NCBI RefSeq assembly: GCF_027886425.1
Contig: NZ_CP115671.1
Coordinates: 1,488,001-1,552,000, forward strand
Length of the DNA stretch: 64,000 bases
Direction: 5' to 3'
Source of the DNA: Brevundimonas vesicularis
GTDB taxonomy: Bacteria > Pseudomonadota > Alphaproteobacteria > Caulobacterales > Caulobacteraceae
Numbering within the stretch: the stretch's first letter is position 1; the number at the start of each line of letters is the position of its first letter. The notes below the pieces were generated by a model that was not told where the DNA came from, made no database searches, and saw nothing but the letters and a program-made list of their open reading frames with translations. Positions 1 through 11,632 of this stretch are shown here, piece after piece. A program made the translations under genes and the position numbers.

Positions 1-463
1 CCTCGTCCACGCCCTCGGTCACCAGATGGACCGTGCAGCCGGCCTCGGCGTCGCCGGCGGTGATGGCGCGGGCGTGGGTGTCCAGACCCGGATAGAGGGG
101 CAGCAGGCTGGGGTGGATGTTCAGCATCCGCTCGCGCCAGCCGCCGACCAGCCAGGGCGTCAGAACGCGCATATAGCCGGCCAGAGCCACAACCTCGGCG
201 CCAGCGTCGCGCAGGACGGTGTCCACCGCCCGCTCATGCGCCTCACGGTCTTTGCCGAACGGTTTGTGCGCCACGGTCGCCGTCGCCACGCCCTTGGCCG
301 CCGCGATCGCCAGGCCGCCCGCGCCTTCGACGTTCGACAGCACCAGCACGACCTCATAGCCGCTGTCCGGCGCCTGACCGGCGTCGATCAGAGCCGCCAT
401 GTTGGAGCCCGCCCCCGAGATCAGGACGGCGACGCGGACGGGCGGGGCGGCTTGGGGTGACAT
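1..463 (-). CDS. purN: phosphoribosylglycinamide formyltransferase, 3' end cut by window edge
   Basis: This is the first 154 residues of the formyltransferase that adds formyl from 10-formyl-THF to GAR in purine synthesis. Near the N-terminus it has the substrate loop SGAGSNMAAL (about residues 16-25). It also has GYMRVLTP and the signature NIHPSLLP, with catalytic Asn115 and His117, and the TEGVDE segment whose Asp153 matches the third catalytic residue of the family. The C-terminal quarter lies outside the window. The start at 463 was chosen because the conserved strand begins soon after it; an in-frame ATG at 475 is the alternative. In many bacteria purN directly follows purM. Here purM lies on the same strand, but 1.8 kb upstream, with a peptidase gene on the opposite strand between them. 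Confidence 0.95.
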   Translation of the reverse strand, partial: MSPQAAPPVRVAVLISGAGSNMAALIDAGQAPDSGYEVVLVLSNVEGAGGLAIAAAKGVATATVAHKPFGKDREAHERAVDTVLRDAGAEVVALAGYMRVLTPWLVGGWRERMLNIHPSLLPLYPGLDTHARAITAGDAEAGCTVHLVTEGVDE

Positions 464-605
464 GGCGCCTCGCATGACGGGGCGGGCGACCATTGGCAAG
501 TTTCAAACGCGATCCGCCCTTGTTGTCGGCAGGATTCGGGCGTTAGCGTGTAACGCCGACCGCATGGCGAGGGGTCGTGGGTCGGCGCGTACAGGGGACT
601 ATCGC

Positions 606-2216
606 ATGAAAAGACTGATCAGCCTCGCGGCCATCGCCGCGATGCTGGGCGCGCCCGTGGCGGCGCTGGCCCAGGAAAGCGGGACCAACAGCAGCAGCAA
701 CAATGGCGGGGGCGCCGCGATGCGATCCGCAACCGACCGGTTCCGCAACGCCAACGCCGAGGCGATCGAAAAGGACTGGGCGCGCGCACCGGTCGAGGAG
801 ACCGAAGTCACGACGGCCCATTCGGTCAACGCCCACGGCAAGACTCTGCGCTACAAGGCGACGGCGGGCACGCTGACGATCCGCGATGACGCGGGGATGC
901 CGACCGCCAGCCTGTTCTACACCGCCTATACGCTGGACGGTCAGCCGGTCGGGACGCGGCCGGTGACCTATCTCTACAACGGCGGACCAGGCTCGCCGAC
1001 CGTGTGGCTGCATATGGGCTCGTTTGGGCCAATGCGGGTCCAGACCGATGAGCCGACCGTTGTGCGGCCTGCGCCCTTCGCCTTCGGCCCGAACGACCAG
1101 ACCCTGCTGGATCAGACGGACCTGGTCTTCATCGACATGGTAGGCGCGGGCTTCTCGCGTCCGTTGGGCGAGACGCCGGGTTCGACCTTCTGGGGCGTGG
1201 ACGGAGACGCTGACGCCTTCGCCCGCGCCATCATGCGCTACACGACCAAGTTCAGCCGTTGGTCCAGCCCGAAATACATCATCGGCGAATCCTACGGCAC
1301 GCTGCGCACCGGTGCGGTGGCGTTCCAGCTTGAAGATCGCGGGATGTCGCTGAACGGCGTGGTGCTGCTGTCGTCGATCATGAACTATGGCGTGCGTCAG
1401 CCAGGCTATCCGCAGAACTTCGTCACCCTGTTGCCGACCTATGCGGCGACGGCCTGGTATCATCGCAAGCTGGCGAATCCGTCCGCGACGGTCGAAGAAC
1501 AGGTTCAGCGCGCGCGCGACTTCGCATTGGGGCCGTATGCGTCTGCTCTAGCCAAGGGGCACATGATCTCTGACGCCGAGCGCGCCCAGATCGTACGCCA
1601 GATGAGCGACCTGACCGGCCTGTCGACCACCTTCATCGACAACGCCAATATGCGCGTCGACCTCGGCGCCTTCCGCAAGGAGTTGCTGCGCGACCGGCGC
1701 CAGACGATCGGGCGGCTGGACACCCGCTACATGGGTCTGGATGAAGACGCGGCGGGCGGCGAGCCGGAGGATGATCCGTCCAGCTCGGCCGTGACGGGGG
1801 CCTATTTCGGCATCTTTCGGGACTATGTCGCCAATCAACTGAACTACAAGACCGACGTCGAATACCGAATGTCGGCGCGGGGCCTGCCAGGCTTCAACTG
1901 GAACTGGAGCCACCGTCCGCCGGTCGGAGGGCCGCAAACCACGCCGAACACGGCCATCGATCTGGCCACGGCGATGCGACGAAATCCGTATCTGAAGGTG
2001 ATGTCGCTGAACGGCTATTACGACGCCGCCACTCCCTTCTTCTCGGCCGAGTTCGACCTGGCGCAGATGATGCTGGAGCCCAGCCTGCGGCCGAACCTGG
2101 AGTTCACCTACTATGAGGGCGGGCACATGATGTACCTCAGCCACGACGCCTTGGTGAAGCTGCACGCCGACCTGTCGCGCTTCTACACCGAGACGGCGAA
2201 CGGCGGGGTGCGGTAA
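606..2216 (+). CDS. secreted S10-family serine carboxypeptidase
   Basis: This is a 536-residue exported peptidase of the carboxypeptidase Y (S10) alpha/beta-hydrolase family. An N-terminal signal peptide (MKRLISLAAIAAMLGAPVAALAQ) is followed by a Ser/Asn/Gly-rich linker. The catalytic triad is visible: Ser229 in GESYGTLR, Asp473 in GYYDAATPFF and His507 in GGHMMY. The oxyanion segment YNGGPGSPT is also present. The frame is open further upstream, but the ATG at 606 directly precedes the signal peptide and was chosen. It lies between purM and purN on the opposite strand, divergent from purN. The family removes C-terminal residues from peptides at acidic pH; the substrate here is unknown. Confidence 0.9.
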   Translation: MKRLISLAAIAAMLGAPVAALAQESGTNSSSNNGGGAAMRSATDRFRNANAEAIEKDWARAPVEETEVTTAHSVNAHGKTLRYKATAGTLTIRDDAGMPTASLFYTAYTLDGQPVGTRPVTYLYNGGPGSPTVWLHMGSFGPMRVQTDEPTVVRPAPFAFGPNDQTLLDQTDLVFIDMVGAGFSRPLGETPGSTFWGVDGDADAFARAIMRYTTKFSRWSSPKYIIGESYGTLRTGAVAFQLEDRGMSLNGVVLLSSIMNYGVRQPGYPQNFVTLLPTYAATAWYHRKLANPSATVEEQVQRARDFALGPYASALAKGHMISDAERAQIVRQMSDLTGLSTTFIDNANMRVDLGAFRKELLRDRRQTIGRLDTRYMGLDEDAAGGEPEDDPSSSAVTGAYFGIFRDYVANQLNYKTDVEYRMSARGLPGFNWNWSHRPPVGGPQTTPNTAIDLATAMRRNPYLKVMSLNGYYDAATPFFSAEFDLAQMMLEPSLRPNLEFTYYEGGHMMYLSHDALVKLHADLSRFYTETANGGVR

Positions 2217-2239
2217 GCCCCGCGGGACCTGGGAGCGGC

Positions 2240-3277
2240 TTAGGCCGCTTCCAGTTGTCCGCAGACGAAGGCGACTTCGCCGGCGTTGAGAAGGGCCGCC
2301 AGCACCGGCTCAGCGTTCTCGGGCGAGACGATCAGGATGAAGCCGACGCCGCAGTTGAAGGTGCGGCGCATCTCGTGGTCGCTGATGCCGCCGGTTTCGG
2401 CCAGCCACTGGAAGACGGCGGGCATGGGCCAGGCGTCCCAGTCGAAGCGGGCCTGCAGACCCTCGGCGATGCAGCGGGGCGGGTTTTCGATCAGGCCGCC
2501 GCCGGTGATGTGGGCCGCGCCCTTGACCAGGCCCGCCTTCATGATCGGCAGCACCGGCTTCACATAGATGCGGGTGGACTCCATCAGGGCCTGGGCCAGC
2601 GAACGGTCCTTGGCGAAGGGGGCGTCGTCGCCCCAGGCCAAGCCGGACTTCTCGACCACCTTGCGCACCAGCGAATAGCCGTTCGAATGCGGGCCGGTGG
2701 AGGCCAGGCCGATGATGACATCGCCGGCCGCCTGGCGATCCAGATAGGGCAGGGCGTGGCCGCGCTCGACGGCGCCCAGGCTGAAGCCGGCCAGATCGTA
2801 GTCGCCCTCGGTGTACATGCCCGGCATTTCGGCCGTCTCGCCCCCGACCAGGGCGCAGCCGGCCTGGCGACAACCCTCGGCGATGCCGGCGACGACGCGG
2901 CGGGCGGCGTCGATCTCAAGCCGGCCGGTGGCGTAATAGTCGAGGAACAGCAGGGGTTCGGCCCCTTGAGCCAACAGGTCGTTGACGCACATGGCGACCA
3001 GGTCGACGCCCACGCCGTCATGACGGCCGGTCTCGATCGCGATCTTCAGCTTGGTGCCGACGCCGTCGGTCGTGGTGACGATCAGCGGGTCTTGGAAGCC
3101 GGCGGCCTTGAGGTCGAACAGGGCGCCAAATCCGCCCAGCGAGGGCTCCGATCCGGGGCGCGCCGTCGATTTGGCCAGCGGCTTGATATGTTCGACCAGC
3201 ATTTCGCCCGCGTCGATGTCCACGCCCGCATCGGCGTAGGTCAGACCGTTTTCGAGAGGCTTTTGGGTGTCGCTCAT
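2240..3277 (-). CDS. purM: phosphoribosylformylglycinamidine cyclo-ligase (AIR synthetase)
   Basis: This 345-residue protein performs the ATP-dependent ring closure of FGAM to AIR in purine synthesis. It is collinear with PurM: the N-terminal LTYADAGVDIDAGE, the ATP and dimer segment TTTDGVGTKLKIA, MCVNDLLAQGAEPLLFLDYYATG, and GGETAEMPGMY are all intact. The length is normal for the family. It diverges from rnd with only 79 bp between the two starts, so the promoters must share that gap. PurN, its usual partner, is on the same strand beyond a peptidase gene. Confidence 0.97.
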   Translation of the reverse strand: MSDTQKPLENGLTYADAGVDIDAGEMLVEHIKPLAKSTARPGSEPSLGGFGALFDLKAAGFQDPLIVTTTDGVGTKLKIAIETGRHDGVGVDLVAMCVNDLLAQGAEPLLFLDYYATGRLEIDAARRVVAGIAEGCRQAGCALVGGETAEMPGMYTEGDYDLAGFSLGAVERGHALPYLDRQAAGDVIIGLASTGPHSNGYSLVRKVVEKSGLAWGDDAPFAKDRSLAQALMESTRIYVKPVLPIMKAGLVKGAAHITGGGLIENPPRCIAEGLQARFDWDAWPMPAVFQWLAETGGISDHEMRRTFNCGVGFILIVSPENAEPVLAALLNAGEVAFVCGQLEAA

Positions 3278-3356
3278 GGGATCTCGGGCCTGAATCGGGG
3301 CGGAAATGCAGCGCGGCTCTTGCCACAGGTAGGATGCGCGGGGCTATAGCATCGGA

Positions 3357-4505
3357 ATGACGCCGATCACCACCACCGAGGCGCTGGCCGATTTCTGCGC
3401 CCGCGTAGCCAACGCTCCCTTCATCACGGTCGACACCGAGTTCATGCGGGAAACGACCTATTGGCCGAAGCTCTGCCTGATTCAGGCGGCCTCTGCCGAT
3501 CACGCCGCCATCATCGACCCGATGGCGGAGGGGCTGGATCTGGAGCCGTTCCTGGACCTGCTGCGCGACGAGAAGATCGTGAAGGTCTTCCACGCCTGCC
3601 GACAGGACGTGGAAATCTTCGTGCGCCTGGGAGCCATGCCCAAGCCGATGTTCGACACCCAAGTCGCCGCCATGGCCGCCGGGTTCGGCGAACAGGTCGC
3701 CTATGATTCGCTGGTGCGGCAGATGCTGCGCATCGAGGTGGACAAGGGCAGCCGCTTCACCGACTGGGCGCGTCGGCCGTTGTCGGACAACCAGCTGGTC
3801 TATGCGCTGGGCGACGTGACCCACCTTGCGGCGCTGTATCCCAAGCTGCGCGACCGGCTGCAGAAGGAAGGCCGGCTCGAGTGGGTCATGTCGGAGATGG
3901 AGAGCCTGACTGATCCGGCCCTCTACGACACCAATCCGGAAAACGCCTGGAAGCGGCTGAAGCCCAAGAAGTTCTCGGCCAAATATCTGGCGGCGTTCAA
4001 AGCCGTCGCCGTCTGGCGCGAGCGGGCGGCGCAGGAGCGCGACCAGCCGCGGGGCCGCATCCTGAAGGACGAGGGCATCGACGAGATCGCGCAACAGACC
4101 CCGACGGATGTCGAGGCCTTCAATCGCCTGCGCTCGGTGCCCAAGGGTTTCGGCGGTTCACGGCTGGGTCTGGAACTGGCCGAGGAGCTGAAACGGGTTC
4201 TGGCCGATCCTGAAGCCTTTGCGCCCGAGATGGAGCGCCCCGCCCACCGCCAGCCGGCACCGCCGTCGGTGGTCGAGCTGTTGAAGGTGCTGCTGAAGGC
4301 CAAGAGCGACAACGCCGGCGTGGCCTCCAAGCTGATCGCCACCGTGTCGGACCTGGAAAAGATCGCCATCAGCGACGACGCCGACATCGACGCCATGAAG
4401 GGCTGGCGCCGCCAGATCTTCGGCGAGGATGCGCTGAAGTTGAAGCGCGGCGAGATCGCCCTGGTGCTGAACGGCGCGCGGGTGGAAGTCGTCGAGATCG
4501 AATAG
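3357..4505 (+). CDS. rnd: ribonuclease D
   Basis: This is a 382-residue 3'-5' exoribonuclease of the DEDD superfamily that trims tRNA precursors and other stable RNAs. Exo I is FITVDTEFMRETTYWPKLCLIQ with Asp26 and Glu28. Exo II contains FHACRQDVEIF, and exo III contains YALGDVTHL with the last metal-binding Asp. The C-terminal half (about 205-370) has the helical HRDC-type regions expected of RNase D. The ATG at 3357 begins immediately before the DEDD domain, and no better upstream start is seen. The gene ends at a composite palindromic repeat. Confidence 0.95.
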   Translation: MTPITTTEALADFCARVANAPFITVDTEFMRETTYWPKLCLIQAASADHAAIIDPMAEGLDLEPFLDLLRDEKIVKVFHACRQDVEIFVRLGAMPKPMFDTQVAAMAAGFGEQVAYDSLVRQMLRIEVDKGSRFTDWARRPLSDNQLVYALGDVTHLAALYPKLRDRLQKEGRLEWVMSEMESLTDPALYDTNPENAWKRLKPKKFSAKYLAAFKAVAVWRERAAQERDQPRGRILKDEGIDEIAQQTPTDVEAFNRLRSVPKGFGGSRLGLELAEELKRVLADPEAFAPEMERPAHRQPAPPSVVELLKVLLKAKSDNAGVASKLIATVSDLEKIAISDDADIDAMKGWRRQIFGEDALKLKRGEIALVLNGARVEVVEIE

Positions 4506-4514
4506 GGTTCACAG

Positions 4515-4662
4515 GTCCCCCTCCCCGCTTTGCGGGGAGGGGGACCGCGAAGCGGTGGAGGGGCTTTTGAAGTCCCACAGGCATCTTTGAGGCGGTGAAG
4601 AGCCCCTCCTTCACGGCGCTGAAGAAGCGCCGCGCCACCTTCCCACCAAGTGGGGAGGAGAC
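4515..4662. repeat. composite palindromic intergenic repeat
   Basis: This lies between the convergent ends of rnd and ppx. It starts with a perfect 14-bp stem (4515-4528 pairs with 4532-4545, loop TTT) of the form GTCCCCCTCCCCGC. Next come a small ACCGC-gaa-GCGGT hairpin (4544-4556) and a GGCGCT-gaaga-AGCGCC hairpin (4615-4631). The block ends in GTGGGGAGGAGAC (4650-4662), which matches the arms of the hairpins at 22356 and 24438. The arrangement is that of a mosaic REP-like element and could also terminate both convergent transcripts, although it lacks a strong T-run. Confidence 0.6.
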
Positions 4663-4669
4663 TTCGAAA

Positions 4670-6156
4670 TCAAATCTTCAGCCCCAGGTCCATCGCCTCG
4701 GCGAGGGCCTTGGCGCGCTTTTTGGTCTGTTCGCCCAAGAGGACGTCGGCGTAGCCTTCGGTCGCGGTCAGGCGCAGGTCGCCGCCTTTGACCTTGGCGG
4801 TGGCGTTGGCCATTAGCTGGGGCGAGCGCCCGGACAGGTCGCAGGCCAGACGGATCGCCAGGCCGAGGGCGCGGGCGCGCTTGGCGGCGGCGGCGTCGAG
4901 CAGGCGGTCGATGACCTCGGGCTGCGGCGTGGCGGGCGCGCCGCCATAGCGAGCGTTCATCGCGCTGGCCAAAAAGGCGCGTTCGGTATGGCTGATCCCA
5001 GCGACCGGCGCGCGGAGCACCTGGTCAAAGACAAGCTCCAGCCTGTGATCCGGGTGCAGCCGTGCGCCCAGGTCCGCCAGACGGCAGGCGGCGCTGACCA
5101 GCACAGCGTCGCGTTTCTCGCCGAACACCTCGGGCAGGGCCGCGACGATTTCGGAAATCCAGCCGTTGAGCGCGCCGGGCAGGGCGGGAGCCACGCCCTG
5201 GCGACCGCCCAGGGCGGTGCAGCCGGCAAGCAGCGGATCGGCCGTGCGCGTCGCCTCGTCCAGCGTCTCGAAAAGCAGGCCCTCTCGCACGCCCCAGGCC
5301 GACATCTCGATCTGTTTGAGACCGAGATGTTTGATCAACGCCTCGAGCACCAGGCCGGCGTAGGGCAGGGTCTCGGCGCGTTTCTTCGACACGCCGGGCA
5401 GTTTGGCCAGGCTGGTCGCCGACTGTTGCGCCACCAGACGCGCGGTCTCCAACGCCTCCTCGGCCGACATCTGATACTGATGGACGACCTTCAGCGGATA
5501 GGATTTCAAGCCCATCTGCACCTGGGCCAGGGTCCGCCAGGCGCCGCCGACGGCGTACAGGCGCTCGCCCTTGAACTGGCCTGCGACCGGTTTCAGGGCC
5601 TGATCGATACGGGCCTTGATGCGGTCGGCGTCGAAGGCCTTGCCGTCAGCCAGAGCAAACGGACCCAGCGGCAGGGTCAGGCCGTTCTCGACGCCGTCTC
5701 CGTTCAGCCGGGTCAGCTCAAGACTGGCACCGCCCATGTCGGCCGAGACGCCGTGGGCCAGGGGGGCGCCGGCCAATACGCCCATGGCCGCATATTTGGC
5801 CTCTTCCTCACCCGACAGGACGCGGATCTGGAGGCCGGTCTCGGCGGCGACCCGCTCACAGAACTCCGGCCCGTCCAAGGCTTCGCGCACGGCGGCGGTG
5901 GCGGCGATCAGGGTCGCGTCCGGCCGCACGCCTTCCAGCACGGCGGCGAAGCGGCGCAGCGCCGTCATCGCCATGACCACACCCTCGGGCGACAGTTTGC
6001 GCGTCGTCGGCAGGTCGCGGCCCAGGCCGGCCAGAACCTTCTCATTATACACGGTCCAGATCGCGCGGCCTTCCAGCCGGTACAGGACCAGACGAACCGA
6101 GTTTGAACCGATGTCGATCGCGGCGATGTCGCGGTCGGTAAGCGTGATGTCGGGCA

Positions 6157-6157
<1 letters not shown>
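4670..6157 (-). CDS. ppx: exopolyphosphatase / Ppx-GppA family phosphatase
   Basis: This 495-residue member of the Ppx/GppA family releases terminal phosphate from polyphosphate, or pppGpp gamma-phosphate in related enzymes. The N-terminal actin-like ATPase fold begins with AAIDIGSNSVRLVLY. The second phosphate loop, SADMGGASLELTRL, is near residue 140. The C-terminal region (about 310-495) is the helical HD-like domain found in long Ppx proteins. Its start codon shares one base with the stop of ppk1 (TGATG), so the two are co-transcribed and probably translationally coupled. The sequence alone does not decide between exopolyphosphatase and pppGpp phosphatase, but the linkage to ppk1 favours polyphosphate. 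Confidence 0.9.
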
Positions 6158-8373
<2,216 letters not shown>

Positions 8374-8433
8374 GAACCGGTTCTCGCGCGCGTGTGTGAC
8401 GGCCGCAAGCGGGCGCCGAGAAAATGTCGCCGG

Positions 8434-9114
8434 TCAGTCGGCGGCGGCGTCCATGGCGTCCAGCACCTGACGCGCCAGAACGCGCGTGACCGGGCGGTGG
8501 AGGGCGTCCAGACGTTCGACCACCGAAGCGGCGGTCTCGGCCGAGCGGTCCAGGCGTCGAACCAGATAGTCGATCACATCGTCGGACGGGGTGATGCTGC
8601 GTTCGGCGAAGCGGGCGCGCAGGATGGCCGACAGGACAGCGTCGTCGGGCGCGGCTATGGCGACGGCGCGCACGGCGTCCAGCCGCGAACGCAGATCGGG
8701 CAGATCGACCGACCACTGGCGCGGGGCCGAACGCGACACCAGCAGCAGAGCGCCGCCGCCGGAGTTGGCCAGGTTGATCAGATGAAACAGGCTTTCGTCG
8801 TCGGCGTCCGCCGCACGGTCCAGCAGGACCGTGCGGCCTTCCAGCTCCAGGGGATCGATCAGCGCGGCCTCGGCGCCGTTCAGCGGCACGGCGCCGACCC
8901 GCTCGGCCCAGTCGGCGGCGAGGCGGCTCTTGCCCGACCCTGGCGGGCCGTGAAGCGCCAGCACCGCGCCCACGCCGTCGGGCCAGCGGGCCAGAACGCG
9001 CACGGCCTCGGCATTGCTGTCGGACGTCACGAAGGCCTCGCCCGCAACGGGCCGCTCCAGCGGCAGACGCAGCTGTTCGGTCGTCGTTTGGGGCAGGGCG
9101 CTCAGCGCGGACAT
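8434..9114 (-). CDS. hdaA: DnaA-regulatory AAA+ protein HdaA
   Basis: This 226-residue DnaA-like AAA+ protein lacks the DnaA DNA-binding domain. Near its N-terminus it carries the sliding-clamp-binding motif QLRLPLE (about residues 13-19), the hallmark of Hda proteins. These dock on DnaN and stimulate ATP hydrolysis by DnaA to prevent re-initiation. Walker A is GPPGSGKSRLA near residue 50, and a degenerate Walker B (TVLLDRAADADDES) follows. The frame is open upstream, but the ATG at 9114 directly precedes the clamp motif and gives the usual Hda length. In Caulobacterales HdaA performs regulatory inactivation of DnaA; the same role here is inferred. Confidence 0.9.
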   Translation of the reverse strand: MSALSALPQTTTEQLRLPLERPVAGEAFVTSDSNAEAVRVLARWPDGVGAVLALHGPPGSGKSRLAADWAERVGAVPLNGAEAALIDPLELEGRTVLLDRAADADDESLFHLINLANSGGGALLLVSRSAPRQWSVDLPDLRSRLDAVRAVAIAAPDDAVLSAILRARFAERSITPSDDVIDYLVRRLDRSAETAASVVERLDALHRPVTRVLARQVLDAMDAAAD

Positions 9115-9200
9115 GCGCCTGTCATAGCAGAGGCCGGCGTTAACCGCGTCAGGTCCGCGCTGTTGGTTGCGGGGAGCGAACCGCGCCCCTGTGGATGAAA

Positions 9201-9488
9201 TCAGGCGAATTCGGCAAGGGCGGGGTTCAGCTTGCCGGCCTTGAACTCGGTCACCGTGTAATCGGCCAGGCCGTGAACCTGGAACGGATCGGCCTTCAGC
9301 AGGGCCTCCAGCTCCTCCTTTGTGCTCCCGCTGCGCACCACCAGAATGCCGCCGGTGCGTGGGACCATCGGCCCGGCGGCGATGATCAGGCCGCTGGCGA
9401 CATGCTGATCCAGCCACGCGCGATGCTCGACCGTCCGCGCCTCGATGGCTTCTATGGGCTGAGTGTAGGTGATGGTGACGATGAACAT
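9201..9488 (-). CDS. YciI-family protein
   Basis: This is a 95-residue single-domain protein of the YciI (dimeric alpha/beta ferredoxin-like) family. It starts MFIVTITYTQPIEAIEA. The family's conserved His-Asp pair appears in VEHRAWLDQHVASG, and GPMVPRTGGILVV forms the next strands. The C-terminus has DPFQVHGLADYTVTEF, the DPF motif typical of YciI. The biochemical role of the family is poorly defined; some members are lyases or dehydratase-like. A longer frame extends upstream, but the homologous part begins at the ATG at 9488. It is divergent from aspS. Confidence 0.88.
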   Translation of the reverse strand: MFIVTITYTQPIEAIEARTVEHRAWLDQHVASGLIIAAGPMVPRTGGILVVRSGSTKEELEALLKADPFQVHGLADYTVTEFKAGKLNPALAEFA

Positions 9489-9653
9489 GGCGGCCTCGGG
9501 CGGGATGGAAGCCTCAGATATCATGCGCGGCGGCAGGCTTTGCAACGGCTGAAACCTTGACTTTCCGGGGCGATGATGCGCCCTACGCCGCTTCGATTTC
9601 GGGCGCCGACGGCGTCGGATTCCACCGCCCAGAGACTCCAGACGGTTCGTTTC

Positions 9654-11486
9654 ATGCACGCCTATCGCTCTCACACCTGCGGCGCCCTGCGCGCCTCCGA
9701 CGCCGGTTCCGCCGTTCGCCTGTCCGGCTGGGTTCACCGCAAGCGCGATCACGGCGGGCTGCTGTTCATCGACCTGCGCGACCACTACGGCCTGACGCAG
9801 CTGGTGCTGCACCCTGAGACGCCAGGCTTCGCCGCCGTCGAACGCCTACGCGCCGAGAGCGTGATCAAGGTCGATGGCGAGGTGGTCGCCCGCGACGCCT
9901 CGGTGGTGAACGCCAATCTGCCCACGGGCGAAGTCGAGGTGCGCGTCCAAGGCGTCGAGGTGCTGTCCGAAGCCGCCGAACTGCCGATGCCGGTCTTTGG
10001 CGATCAGGAATATCCTGAGGATATCCGTCTGGCCAACCGCTTCCTGGATCTGCGCCGCGAGCGACTGCACAAGAACATCGTGCTGCGCTCCAAGGTGATC
10101 TCCTCGATCCGCCGTCGCATGGTCGATCAGGGCTTCCTGGAGTATCAGACGCCGATCCTGACGGCCTCGTCGCCGGAAGGCGCGCGCGACTTCCTGGTGC
10201 CGTCGCGACTGCATCCGGGCAAGTTCTATGCGCTGCCCCAGGCGCCGCAGCAGTTCAAACAGCTGCTCATGGTCTCGGGCTTTGATCGCTATTTCCAGAT
10301 CGCGCCGTGCTTCCGTGACGAAGACCTGCGCGCCGATCGTTCGCTGGAGTTCTATCAGCTCGACGTCGAGATGAGCTTCGTGACGCAGGAAGACGTCTTC
10401 GCCGCCATCGAGCCGCTGATGCACGGCGTGTTCGAGGAGTTCGGCGAGGGCAAGCCGGTCTCGGCCATCGACGGCGTCCATACCTTCACCAACGACTTCG
10501 GCGAGACGTTCGAACACAAGGGTTTCGAGCGCCTGACCTACGCCCAGTCGATGGCCTGGTACGGTTCGGACAAGCCGGACCTGCGCAACCCGATCAAGAT
10601 GCAGGTGGTGTCTGATCACTTCCGCGACGGCGGCTTCGGCCTCTTCGCCAAAATCCTGGGCGCGGACGACAAGAACGCCGTCTGGGCCATTCCGGCCCCC
10701 ATGGGCGGTTCGCGCGCCTTCTGCGACCGCATGAACAGCTGGGCGCAGGGCGAGGGCCAACCGGGCCTGGGCTATATCTTCTGGTCCGAAGACCAGGGCG
10801 CTTGGGGCGGCCCGATCGCCAAGAACCTGGGTCAGGAACCGACCGAGGTCCTGATGTCGTCGCTGGGTCTGGGGCAGGGCGACGCCGCCTTCTTCGTCGC
10901 CGGCCTGCCTGCGACCTTCGCCAAGTTCGCCGGCCTGGCCCGCACCCGCGTGGGCGCCGAGCTGAAGCTGGTGGACGAAGACCAGTTCAAATTCTGCTGG
11001 ATCGTCGACTTCCCCATGTTCGAATGGTCGGAAGAAGAGAAGAAGGTCGACTTCAGCCACAACCCCTTTTCCATGCCGCAGGGCGGGCTGGAGGCTCTGG
11101 AGACCCAGGACCCGCTGACCATCCGCGCCTACCAGTACGACATCGTCTGCAACGGCTATGAGCTGTGCTCGGGCGCGATCCGGAACCACAAGGCCGAGAT
11201 CATGCTGAAGGCCTTCGAGATCGCCGGCTATGACGCCTCGGTGGTCGAGGAGCAGTTCGGCGGCATGCTGAACGCCTTCCGCTTTGGCGCGCCGCCGCAC
11301 GGCGGTCTGGCCCCCGGCATCGACCGCATCGTCATGCTGCTGGCCGGCGAGACGGCCATCCGCGAGGTCATCGCCTTCCCGCTGAACCAGCAGGGCGAGG
11401 ATCTGTTGATGAACGCCCCGACCGAGGCCGAGGAGCGCCAACTGAAGGACGTCCACATCCGCACGGCCCTTCCGATCAAGGTGTGA
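9654..11486 (+). CDS. aspS: aspartyl-tRNA synthetase
   Basis: This 610-residue class II synthetase charges tRNA-Asp. It has the N-terminal OB-fold anticodon domain (RLSGWVHRKRDHGGLLFIDLRD). Motif 2 is FRDEDLRADRSLEFYQLD. The bacterial GAD insertion lies between about residues 290 and 420, and motif 3 is GLAPGIDRIVMLLAG. The ATG at 9654 is chosen because MHAYRSHTCGALR is the normal N-terminus; the open frame begins further upstream. Whether it is discriminating or also charges tRNA-Asn cannot be decided from the window. An intrinsic terminator follows 23 bp after the stop. Confidence 0.97.
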   Translation: MHAYRSHTCGALRASDAGSAVRLSGWVHRKRDHGGLLFIDLRDHYGLTQLVLHPETPGFAAVERLRAESVIKVDGEVVARDASVVNANLPTGEVEVRVQGVEVLSEAAELPMPVFGDQEYPEDIRLANRFLDLRRERLHKNIVLRSKVISSIRRRMVDQGFLEYQTPILTASSPEGARDFLVPSRLHPGKFYALPQAPQQFKQLLMVSGFDRYFQIAPCFRDEDLRADRSLEFYQLDVEMSFVTQEDVFAAIEPLMHGVFEEFGEGKPVSAIDGVHTFTNDFGETFEHKGFERLTYAQSMAWYGSDKPDLRNPIKMQVVSDHFRDGGFGLFAKILGADDKNAVWAIPAPMGGSRAFCDRMNSWAQGEGQPGLGYIFWSEDQGAWGGPIAKNLGQEPTEVLMSSLGLGQGDAAFFVAGLPATFAKFAGLARTRVGAELKLVDEDQFKFCWIVDFPMFEWSEEEKKVDFSHNPFSMPQGGLEALETQDPLTIRAYQYDIVCNGYELCSGAIRNHKAEIMLKAFEIAGYDASVVEEQFGGMLNAFRFGAPPHGGLAPGIDRIVMLLAGETAIREVIAFPLNQQGEDLLMNAPTEAEERQLKDVHIRTALPIKV

Positions 11487-11509
11487 TCGGCGAGATCTGA
11501 TCCAGGACG

Positions 11510-11546
11510 AAAAAAGGGGGGATGCTTAGCGGCGTCCCCCTTTTTT
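11510..11546. terminator. intrinsic terminator after aspS
   Basis: Six A residues and a G-run (11510-11521) are followed by a short loop, then TCCCCC and six T residues (11535-11546). The A-run makes it symmetrical, but it lies just behind aspS and reads best on the + strand. Confidence 0.85.
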
Positions 11547-11632
11547 GTGCTCGCGCCCAAGGCGAGCACGATTGCCTGCAACCGCAAACCGGGATTTACG
11601 TTCGCATCGGACGTTAATCTTTTGGTAACCAA

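Noticed and set aside
9846..11456. A 536-codon minus-strand frame opposite aspS
   Set aside because: AspS is complete on the other strand; this is an antisense shadow.
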